DNA of 6,920 nucleotides from G020354785 sp964521285 (lineage in GTDB: Bacteria; Bacteroidota; Bacteroidia; Bacteroidales; UBA10428): contig CAZFQS010000060.1 of NCBI GenBank assembly GCA_964521285.1, positions 1-6,920 on the forward strand, read 5' to 3'. Below are positions 1 to 6,324 of the stretch, one piece after another; within the stretch, counting starts at the first letter, position 1, and the number at the start of each line of letters is the position of its first letter. Both the position numbers and the translations under genes were made by a program. The notes below the pieces were generated by a model, which was not told the DNA's origin, made no database searches, and was given only the letters and a program-made list of their open reading frames with translations.

Positions 1-1
1 G

Positions 2-76
2 TCGGGATGGCGAGATTTGAACTCGCGGCCCCACGCCCCCCAGACGTGTACTCTAACCTGGCTGAGCTACATCCCG
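2..76 (-). tRNA. tRNA-Pro, anticodon GGG
   Basis: The minus strand folds into a complete cloverleaf of 75 nt. The 7-bp acceptor stem pairs CGGGATG (70-76) with CATCCCG (3-9). The D stem is GCTC/GAGT with a GG-containing loop, the anticodon stem is CACGT/GCGTG, and the T arm is GCGAG-TTCAAAT-CTCGC. The 7-nt anticodon loop reads CTGGGGG, which puts the anticodon GGG at 39-41 and so reads proline codon CCC (and possibly CCU by wobble). The C1-G72 pair and A73 discriminator are typical of bacterial tRNA-Pro. Base 1 gives a C after the discriminator, but the window ends there, so an encoded CCA tail cannot be judged. It lies 67 bp beyond the cysN stop on the same strand. Confidence 0.96.
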
Positions 77-94
77 AAGTTATATACACTTATT

Positions 95-102
95 CAAAGT
101 TA
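95..102 (-). promoter_or_regulatory. possible Bacteroidota -7 element for tRNA-Pro
   Basis: The minus strand reads TAACTTTG, an exact match to the Bacteroidota sigma-ABfr -7 consensus TAnnTTTG. It ends 18 bp before the first base of the tRNA, which would place the start of transcription a few bases to about 12 bp ahead of the mature 5' end. I do not see a matching TTTG -33 element at the usual spacing. The region is also AT-rich, so chance matches are likely. This is a suggestion only. Confidence 0.35.
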
Positions 103-143
103 TATTTTTTTTAACTATTCTCCGATTTTGAATGCCCTATAAA

Positions 144-1427
144 CTATATGATCATGCCGGCGCAGACTGTGACGTTCGTTCCTTCATCAAAGAGAATCAG
201 ACTGCCGGTAATCCTGTTTTTTCTGTACGAATCGTATAAAAGTGGCTGGGTTGTTCTGATTGTTATCTGACCTATCTCATTTAATCCAATTTCATCATCA
301 TTATATATTTTTGCCAGTGTATTGATATTTACTTTATAGTTTACTTCTTTAATTATACACCGGGTATCTCTGGTAGTATGCTTTAAACCGTACTTTCCTC
401 CCAGCTGCATTGGCTTCTCGTTTAACCAGCAAATCATCATTGTTATATCCTGTCCGATTTGCGGAGTATTTTTCTCTTTAACTATCATATCTCCCCGGCT
501 TATATCAAGATCATCTTCAAGGGTTAGTGTAACTGATTGCGGGGGAAATGCCATTTTAAGAGTTTCAGTCATAGTATCTATTGACTTTATAGTTGAAGTG
601 AGTCCCGAATGCAGAACCATTACTTTTTCACCAGGTTTAAAAACTCCACCGGCAATTCTTCCTGCATATCCGCGGTAGTCATGATATTTGTCAGATTGAG
701 GACGGATCACATATTGCACCGGAAACCTCGCATCGACGTAGTTCTGGTCATTGCTAATATGCAAGTGTTCAAGCAGGTACATCAATGTAGGTCCATTATA
801 CCAGTTCATGTTGCCCGAGCGCTCAACTACATTATCTCCTTTCAGGGCACTTATTGGAACAAAGCGAATATCTTTCACATCTAGCTTATCGGAAAAACTG
901 TTAAAATCTTTTAATATTTTATCAAAAACAATTTCATCGTATTTAACAAGGTCCATTTTATTTATACAGACAATTATGTGCGGAATTTGCAGCAATGAAG
1001 CAATATAGCAATGTCGGATTGTTTGTTCAACAACACCGTTCCTGGCATCAATAAGTATAACTGCAGCATTTGCTGTAGAGGCTCCGGTTACCATGTTTCT
1101 TGTATATTGCACATGACCGGGGGTATCAGCAATAATAAATTTTCTTTTAGGAGTAGCGAAATACCTGTAAGCAACATCTATTGTTATGCCCTGTTCTCTT
1201 TCTGCTCTCAAACCATCGGTGAGGAAGGCCAGGTTAACATGTTCTTCACCTTTTCTTAGTCTGGCTACCTCAAGAGCTTCCAGCTGGTCCTCAAATATGG
1301 CTTTACTGTCAAATAGCAATCTCCCTATTAACGTACTTTTTCCGTCATCAACACTACCTGCAGTAGTGAACCTTAACAATTCCATGTTTAAGTAACCTGA
1401 CTGGTAGTCTTTCTTTGCACTGGTCAT
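144..1427 (-). CDS. cysN: sulfate adenylyltransferase subunit 1 (ATP sulfurylase GTPase, CysN)
   Basis: This is the GTPase subunit of the CysDN ATP sulfurylase. GTP hydrolysis drives the unfavourable formation of APS and pyrophosphate from ATP and sulfate in the cytoplasm. The 427 residues carry the translation-factor GTPase motifs in order: P-loop GSVDDGKS (24-31), the switch I stretch EREQGITIDVAY (76-87), DTPGH (101-105), NKMD (156-159) and SALKGDNV (193-200). Beta-barrel domains follow from about residue 235. The protein is shorter than E. coli CysN (about 475 residues) because it stops right after the last barrel motif (NVTVCAGMII). It has no fused APS kinase domain, which fits the separate cysC in this operon. 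The start at 1427 lies 11 bp after the cysD stop. A second Met at residue 15 (1383-1385) is just ahead of the GTPase core, but relatives usually have an N-terminal extension, so I keep the longer form. No Shine-Dalgarno is seen. The residues VQY after DTPGH and the segment QSDKYHDYRGYAGR differ from the E. coli form and suggest a different CysN clade. Confidence 0.97.
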   Translation of the reverse strand: MTSAKKDYQSGYLNMELLRFTTAGSVDDGKSTLIGRLLFDSKAIFEDQLEALEVARLRKGEEHVNLAFLTDGLRAEREQGITIDVAYRYFATPKRKFIIADTPGHVQYTRNMVTGASTANAAVILIDARNGVVEQTIRHCYIASLLQIPHIIVCINKMDLVKYDEIVFDKILKDFNSFSDKLDVKDIRFVPISALKGDNVVERSGNMNWYNGPTLMYLLEHLHISNDQNYVDARFPVQYVIRPQSDKYHDYRGYAGRIAGGVFKPGEKVMVLHSGLTSTIKSIDTMTETLKMAFPPQSVTLTLEDDLDISRGDMIVKEKNTPQIGQDITMMICWLNEKPMQLGGKYGLKHTTRDTRCIIKEVNYKVNINTLAKIYNDDEIGLNEIGQITIRTTQPLLYDSYRKNRITGSLILFDEGTNVTVCAGMII

Positions 1428-1438
1428 TATTATTCGTT

Positions 1439-2344
1439 TTAAAAATATCCTTCTTTTTTTCTGTCTTCCATTGCTGCATCAGACCTTCTATCATCATACC
1501 TTCCACCTCTTTCGGTTATGCGCGTGGCAGCCGTTTCCTTAATTATGTCTTCCAGAGTGTTAGCCCTGGATAATGTAAGTCCGGTGCATGTAATATCACC
1601 TATAGTTCTGCATCTTACATCTTTTACCTTAGCTTTTTCATTTTTTTTGAGTTTCATAAACGGAGCAGTAGCCAGCCACACACCGTCACGATTAAATACC
1701 TCCCTTTTATGAGTAAAATAGAGACTTGGAATTTCAACATCGTCCATATAAATGTATTGCCAGATATCCATTTCAGTCCAGTTACTTAACGGAAAGACCC
1801 TGAAATGTTCACCCATCCTTTTTTGTCCGTTAAATATGTTCCACAGTTCTGGACGCTGGTTTTTCGGGTCCCATTGTCCAAATTCATCTCTATGGGAAAA
1901 AAATCTTTCTTTAGCCCTTGCTTTTTCTTCATCTCTTCTCCCTCCACCTAATGCAGCATCGATTTTTAGTTCTTCAATAGCATCGAGTAGTGTTACAGTC
2001 TGTAAAACATTCCTGCTTGCATTATATCCTGTTTCTTCAACGACCTTGCCCTGGTCAATTGTATCCTGGACAAACCTTACAAGACACTTTCCCCCGGTTC
2101 TTTTCATTAAATAATCTCTGAATACCAGTGTTTCAGTGAAATTATGGCCGGTATCTATATGGAGTAAAGGGAAGGGTACTTTAGCCGGCCAGAATGCTTT
2201 CCTGGCTAAATGATACATAACTATTGAGTCTTTACCTCCTGAAAATAGCAAAACAGGGCGTTCAAACTGGGAGGCAACTTCACGTATAACAAAAATTGAT
2301 TCTGATTCCAGTTCTCTTAAATGGTTTATATTATATCCGTCCAT
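1439..2344 (-). CDS. cysD: sulfate adenylyltransferase subunit 2 (ATP sulfurylase catalytic subunit, CysD)
   Basis: This is the catalytic subunit of ATP sulfurylase, which adenylylates sulfate to APS together with CysN. The 301 residues match the usual length of the family (about 300). The ATP-pyrophosphatase P-loop SGGKDS is at residues 35-40 and LHIDTGHNF at 61-69. The signature GGGRRDEEKARAKER is at 133-147, RVFPLSNWTEMDIW at 182-195, and the C-terminus ends in MEDRKKEGYF, as is typical for CysD. These features separate it from the related PAPS reductase (CysH), which is shorter and ends in a different cysteine-containing motif. The start ATG (2342-2344) lies inside the end of cysC: the genes overlap by 14 bp in different frames, which suggests translational coupling. 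No Shine-Dalgarno is seen. The stop TAA at 1439-1441 lies 11 bp before cysN. Confidence 0.97.
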   Translation of the reverse strand: MDGYNINHLRELESESIFVIREVASQFERPVLLFSGGKDSIVMYHLARKAFWPAKVPFPLLHIDTGHNFTETLVFRDYLMKRTGGKCLVRFVQDTIDQGKVVEETGYNASRNVLQTVTLLDAIEELKIDAALGGGRRDEEKARAKERFFSHRDEFGQWDPKNQRPELWNIFNGQKRMGEHFRVFPLSNWTEMDIWQYIYMDDVEIPSLYFTHKREVFNRDGVWLATAPFMKLKKNEKAKVKDVRCRTIGDITCTGLTLSRANTLEDIIKETAATRITERGGRYDDRRSDAAMEDRKKEGYF

Positions 2345-2960
2345 ATTTTAATTTTTTATACACAACAAATGGTAATATAAACTTAACTAATTTATCAATA
2401 CTTTCCTTTATTGTTAACAGATCAGTTCTTATTTCAATATCAGGATTCTTCGGGGGTTCAAATAAAGAATCTATGCCTGTAAAATTTTTTATTAACCCCT
2501 GCCTTGCCTTTTTATATAATCCTTTTGTATCCCTTTGTTCACACACTTCTATCGGAGCATTAATATATACTTCAATAAAATCATCTTCTCCGATTATTGA
2601 TTTTGCGCTTTTACGTGATTCCTCTGTGGGGCTGATAAATGAATTTATGGTAATAATTCCGCAATTTATAAAAAGTTTGGAAAGTTCAGCTATCCTTCTC
2701 AGATTCTCAACCCTGTCCTCATCTGTAAAACCAAGGTTTTTATTCAATCCCATACGTATATTGTCCCCATCCAGTATCTGGGTCACATAGCCCCTTTTAA
2801 ACAATTCTTTTTCAAGCTCTGCAGCTATTGTACTTTTCCCGGCACATGACAATCCTGACATCCATATTACCTTTGCACGCTGATTTAAAAGTTTTTCTTT
2901 ACTCTTTCTCATTAAAATCCAGTCGAATACCGGATATATTTCCCTGTTTTCTTCAACCAT
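2331..2960 (-). CDS. cysC: adenylyl-sulfate kinase (APS kinase, CysC)
   Basis: This enzyme phosphorylates APS at the 3'-OH with ATP to give PAPS. The 209 residues hold a single P-loop kinase domain: Walker A GLSCAGKST (36-44), LDGDNIRMGL (63-72), the Arg-rich segment DRVENLRR (82-89), FISP (108-111, whose serine matches the phosphoserine position known in E. coli CysC), and the lid segment DTKGLYKKARQG (144-155) followed by NFTGIDS (159-165). The Walker A has Cys-Ala where most members have Gly-Ser or Gly-Ala; the GxxxxGKS rule is still met. The N-terminus (REIYPVFDWIL) is a short leader of the kind seen in Bacteroidota CysC. The start at 2960 is the first ATG after an in-frame TAA 15 bp upstream. 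An AGGGA lies only 2 bp ahead of it, too close to be a normal Shine-Dalgarno. It is the first gene of the operon cysC-cysD-cysN and overlaps cysD by 14 bp. A candidate -7 element is at 2993-3000. Confidence 0.97.
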   Translation of the reverse strand: MVEENREIYPVFDWILMRKSKEKLLNQRAKVIWMSGLSCAGKSTIAAELEKELFKRGYVTQILDGDNIRMGLNKNLGFTDEDRVENLRRIAELSKLFINCGIITINSFISPTEESRKSAKSIIGEDDFIEVYINAPIEVCEQRDTKGLYKKARQGLIKNFTGIDSLFEPPKNPDIEIRTDLLTIKESIDKLVKFILPFVVYKKLKYGRI

Positions 2961-2992
2961 TTCCCTGGCTGTTATTTAATTGTTTGAAGTTG

Positions 2993-3000
2993 CAAATATA
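2993..3000 (-). promoter_or_regulatory. candidate Bacteroidota -7 promoter element for cysCDN
   Basis: The minus strand reads TATATTTG, an exact match to the Bacteroidota -7 consensus TAnnTTTG, 32 bp ahead of the cysC start codon. This would give a short leader of roughly 25 bases. No clean TTTG -33 element is found about 20 bp further upstream (around 3020-3026), so the match rests on one box. The position, just ahead of a three-gene operon in the only sizeable gap of the window, adds weight. I see no riboswitch or obvious operator between it and cysC. Confidence 0.5.
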
Positions 3001-3058
3001 ATAATTTAGCGGTAAAAGGAAGACTAATATTTAAAACTGATACGGGAGGAATTATTAA

Positions 3059-3135
3059 GTGATTTGTCGATTTGGAAATTTGATGAATTATTGAATAAGG
3101 AATTCAGCAATATAGCAATAGAACAATATAGCAAT
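3059..3135. repeat. low-complexity intergenic repeat stretch with a 12-bp direct repeat
   Basis: This stretch lies directly against the stop codon of the large T9SS gene. Its first part holds short near-repeats: gatttg at 3061-3066 and 3069-3074, and aatttg at 3077-3082. Its last part holds two perfect copies of caatatagcaat (3108-3119 and 3124-3135) spaced by 4 bp, giving a 16-bp period. A weak inverted repeat, gaatt/aattc, lies between these parts. There is no strong hairpin with a T-run, so it does not look like a standard terminator for the large gene. It resembles the AT-rich dispersed intergenic repeats found in some Bacteroidota genomes; that is an inference that needs the rest of the genome. 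Confidence 0.5.
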
Positions 3136-6100
3136 CTATCTGTAAATAAGAATTTTATTAGTTGCCGTCTTATCTCCCATTAATGTATGCATAAAATAGG
3201 TTCCGGTTTTTATATTTTCAAGTTGAAGTGAGCTCTTGTAGTTTTCTGTTGTCTTTATTCTTTTAATATTCTTAACCTGGCGTCCATTGATATCATATAT
3301 ATGAAACTGCAGTTCCCCGAAATAGTTGTTGTCAATTACGATATCAAATGCTCCATTGTTAGGATTAGGGTATAATTTGATTTCGGAAGTGGTTTCCAGT
3401 ATTTTATCTCTGATATCAACCATATTAAGGTCAAGTGACCATATACCCCTTCCATGAGTAGCAACTATAATATTGTTGTCCTGGATAAACATCTGCCATA
3501 TTGAAACAGCAGGCAGACCATTGTCTGCATAATACCATGTTGCTCCGTTATCAACGGATTCAAATATTCCTATTTCCGTTCCTGCCCATATTATGTTGGT
3601 GTTATAGGGCATTACAAGCAAGGAATAGACCATTACATCAGGAAATCCGTTATCACTTGAGTCTTTATCCCCAAACCCGCTTATATCTTCCCATTCCTCT
3701 CCCAAATTGGTTGTCCGTAATATTTTAGGCTTATCTTCATAAGAGAAAAATATATAAGCTGTATGAGGGTCAACAGGATGTGTTGCAATTCCGCTGATAT
3801 ATCCCAGCTCTGCGTCTTTATAATTTGGTACTGAATCGAACCTGTTACCCCCGTTTATTGAAACAAAAATGTGCAGATCAGGCTTTGCATACATTCCGGC
3901 ACCGGCCCAGACTATTGTATCTGTTGCAAGCGATACTTTCACATTATGTGCGCTTGTAACCGTATTATTTACACTCCATCCATCTCTTATTTCCAGTAAT
4001 TCCCAGTCATATCTGCCCATGCCGAAATTTTTATGCCTGTATACACCATTGCTGCCAACAGCAAATATAACATCAGGTTTTGCCCGCGAGTGTGATAACC
4101 TGGAGATGAAAGGTCCGTCCTCATTTATTCCGTTGTAGGCCCGTCTCCATGTTTCACCGCCGTCGTTACTTACATAAAATCTGTTATAATATGAACTTCC
4201 TATTATTCTATGTGGATACAGAGGATGCCACAGTGCTTCAAAACCATCACCCCCTATTTTATCATCGTATTCTGAGGTTACCGAAGCATCAGCTCCACCG
4301 GGTGACTGCCATGTGCCATTGTCCTGCATACCTCCAATATACTCATGAGAACCGGGTTTTTTTGCAACACCATAAAATTGTGTAGTAATGTATCCGTTTT
4401 TAATCTGCTCCCATGTTTTGCCTTCATCGTATGAGATACCCAGTCCTCCGTCGTTAGCTTCAAGAATTGTAAATCTTTCATTTTCTTCATCTGTTACCAT
4501 CATAATAATTTCATGGTGGTCAACATGAAGGTCTTTGTTCTTCCTGTCATCTGCAAGAACTGTAACAGTACTTTCTTCATTCATTAGTGAGAAAGTTCCG
4601 TATTGTACTGTTATTTTTGAATCGGGCAAAGATTCCGGATTCCATGTCGAATCAGTTGGGAGATATGGCCAGAAGAAATAGAGCAGTTTATATGTATACC
4701 CGCCATCTAATTTAATTTTCGGGTGTGGTGTATTTTCATTATAGTCAACAGCGTTGACAAAAACATACTCACGCCCTGATACGTCATCATCAATATCTCT
4801 CTCAATAAGATTAAATTCCCCGTCTCTTTCCTGATCCCGGAATGATACCATGAGTTGTTTGTTATTTTCAGTATCCCAGACCTCAAAGGGGACCTCTATA
4901 TAATCCCGGTAAGAATAATCTTCGTAAGGCACACCTGCCCCCTCACCTTCAGGAACAGTAAACCTGTGTGCTTTTTGTTTTTTACCCGGGCCAAAACGAA
5001 TTTCTACAGATACCCAGTCACTTGACAGGAGTTCCTTCCCATCTTCCTGATCGCCGGTAGCCATTCCACCGCCAAGGAAATCCCCACCAAAGTTCACAAA
5101 TCTCATAAATCCGGCTGTGCCAATAGTATCAACACGAATAACCTGAGGTTCACCGGTACTTAAACCACTTTTAAATTCAATTTTACCCAGATTAACTCCT
5201 CCGACATATACTATATTATCATTAAATGGATGCACTTCAATAATGTTGTTAAACCAGCCCTGTTCACCCAGAAAATTGTATGGAGAAACATACTTACTCC
5301 AGTTTTGACCATTATCAAATGAAACATATATATGTGTTTTATATATACTCATACCTGCCTCCTGCAAGTCAAAGGCTTCAACACTTGTATATATTTTATC
5401 AGGATTAACCGGTGATATTGCAAGATGAAATCTGTAACCTTCTCCTATGCCATTAAATGAGCGGGCCCATGTATCTCCCGCATCTTCAGACTTTAATATT
5501 CCCAGTGAATTGACAGCAGCATAAAGAGTATTAAAATCATCCGGATTAGCAATGAGATCCTGAACCTGATAACCTTCATTATAAACTTCGTCCCATGTTT
5601 GCCCTCCGTCGAAAGACTTAAAAATGCCCATATTAGTTCCGGCAATTACTGTGTTTTCATTACCGGGATGAACAAGTATTTTATTTACATACTGGAAGTC
5701 GTTATTAGAAGTCGTTGAATTAAGATGAGTCCATGTGCTGCCTTTATCAGTACTCTTAAATATTCCATCACCCGCAACCATTCCCCATCCGTAAAAGCCT
5801 TCACCCGTACCTGCATAGATAACATTATGATTTGACTCTGCCATTGTAATAGTAGAAGTTGCCAGGTTTGGAAAATCCTCTGTCAGGTTAATCCATGTAG
5901 ACCCGGCATTTGTAGTTTTCCAGATACCTCCGCTTGCTGAACCTGCAAACCATGTCTGATGTGTATTATCATCAGGATCAACTATTAATCCCCTTGTTCT
6001 TCCCCCGACATTCCCGGGACCACGCTGAACCCACGGATATTTTGCAAGCGTACTTTTAAGTTCTTTTGTTCTTTTTTTTGCTTTATTAAATTCATGAAAT

Positions 6101-6312
6101 CTGTAATTGGTTGAGTAACCGGATTCATTTTTACCAATGGGCGTTGTTATTAACTTGTAATATTTAAAAAATTCTCCCGGCTTGTCATAACCCAGCTCTT
6201 CAGTACTGATATACTTTTTTGAACCATATGTAACCACTCTAAAAGATACATATATGGTGGTCAGCACAAGTAGTGCAGTTAATACCGGTACTATATATTT
6301 TAAATTTTTCAT
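3136..6312 (-). CDS. exported sortilin/VPS10-like Asp-box (BNR) beta-propeller protein with T9SS type A sorting domain
   Basis: This is a 1058-residue cell-surface or secreted protein; its substrate or partner is unknown. The N-terminus has a basic start and a hydrophobic segment (about residues 6-27), a Sec signal or signal anchor without a clear AXA cleavage site. The family motif RGPGNVGGRTRG (97-108) opens the propeller. Ten Asp boxes of the form S/T-x-D/N-x-G-x-x-W/F can be seen, near residues 130-140, 184-194, 230-240, 272-282, 328-338, 624-634, 712-722, 815-825 (ends in F), 864-874 and 916-926. GMQDNGTW (661-668) and ATHGRGIW (951-958) are also typical of sortilin-like bacterial propellers. 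Between the fifth and sixth boxes lies an inserted domain (about 384-590). The C-terminus from about residue 978 (LYPNPNNGAFDI, YDINGRQV, LENIKTGTYF) is a T9SS type A sorting domain, which directs export through the outer membrane. Despite frequent 'glycosyl hydrolase' labels for such proteins, no sialidase catalytic set is recognisable. It starts 12 bp after the lipoprotein stop, behind an A-rich leader with no Shine-Dalgarno. Confidence 0.93.
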   Translation of the reverse strand: MKNLKYIVPVLTALLVLTTIYVSFRVVTYGSKKYISTEELGYDKPGEFFKYYKLITTPIGKNESGYSTNYRFHEFNKAKKRTKELKSTLAKYPWVQRGPGNVGGRTRGLIVDPDDNTHQTWFAGSASGGIWKTTNAGSTWINLTEDFPNLATSTITMAESNHNVIYAGTGEGFYGWGMVAGDGIFKSTDKGSTWTHLNSTTSNNDFQYVNKILVHPGNENTVIAGTNMGIFKSFDGGQTWDEVYNEGYQVQDLIANPDDFNTLYAAVNSLGILKSEDAGDTWARSFNGIGEGYRFHLAISPVNPDKIYTSVEAFDLQEAGMSIYKTHIYVSFDNGQNWSKYVSPYNFLGEQGWFNNIIEVHPFNDNIVYVGGVNLGKIEFKSGLSTGEPQVIRVDTIGTAGFMRFVNFGGDFLGGGMATGDQEDGKELLSSDWVSVEIRFGPGKKQKAHRFTVPEGEGAGVPYEDYSYRDYIEVPFEVWDTENNKQLMVSFRDQERDGEFNLIERDIDDDVSGREYVFVNAVDYNENTPHPKIKLDGGYTYKLLYFFWPYLPTDSTWNPESLPDSKITVQYGTFSLMNEESTVTVLADDRKNKDLHVDHHEIIMMVTDEENERFTILEANDGGLGISYDEGKTWEQIKNGYITTQFYGVAKKPGSHEYIGGMQDNGTWQSPGGADASVTSEYDDKIGGDGFEALWHPLYPHRIIGSSYYNRFYVSNDGGETWRRAYNGINEDGPFISRLSHSRAKPDVIFAVGSNGVYRHKNFGMGRYDWELLEIRDGWSVNNTVTSAHNVKVSLATDTIVWAGAGMYAKPDLHIFVSINGGNRFDSVPNYKDAELGYISGIATHPVDPHTAYIFFSYEDKPKILRTTNLGEEWEDISGFGDKDSSDNGFPDVMVYSLLVMPYNTNIIWAGTEIGIFESVDNGATWYYADNGLPAVSIWQMFIQDNNIIVATHGRGIWSLDLNMVDIRDKILETTSEIKLYPNPNNGAFDIVIDNNYFGELQFHIYDINGRQVKNIKRIKTTENYKSSLQLENIKTGTYFMHTLMGDKTATNKILIYR

Positions 6313-6324
6313 TTTTTTAATTTT

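Noticed and set aside
98..116. A terminator hairpin after cysN (AGTTA/TAACT)
   Set aside because: The stem is only 5 bp and AT-rich, and the T-run lies in the loop on the plus strand, so on the transcribed minus strand it gives A residues and not a terminal U-run.
1..143. An integration site at the tRNA-Pro 3' end
   Set aside because: The 3' end of the tRNA is at the window edge, so no attachment repeat or integrase can be seen and nothing supports the idea.
2296..2790. A 164-codon open frame on the plus strand opposite cysC
   Set aside because: The opposite strand encodes a full APS kinase with all motifs. The plus-strand product has no recognisable domain and looks like an antisense shadow. 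The other plus-strand frames (for example 609-884, 1752-2114 and 3869-4138) and the minus-strand frame at 4278-4490 are rejected for the same reason.
144..2960. A bifunctional CysN-CysC (NodQ-like) fusion
   Set aside because: CysN stops after its barrel domains and CysC is a separate gene at the other end of the operon, with cysD between them.
2961..3058. A riboswitch or other structured leader ahead of cysC
   Set aside because: The likely leader is only about 25 bases if the -7 box at 2993-3000 is used, and no GC-rich paired stems of the SAM or other sulfur-related riboswitch type can be seen in the whole gap.
3108..3135. A CRISPR-like array
   Set aside because: There are just two 12-bp copies separated by 4 bp. 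Repeat and spacer lengths are far too short, and no cas gene is present.
3136..6312. A sialidase (neuraminidase) based on the Asp boxes
   Set aside because: Asp boxes are structural and common to sortilin-like propellers. The arginine triad and the FRIP-like motif of sialidases were not seen, and the GMQDNG and THGRG motifs fit the sortilin-like group better.
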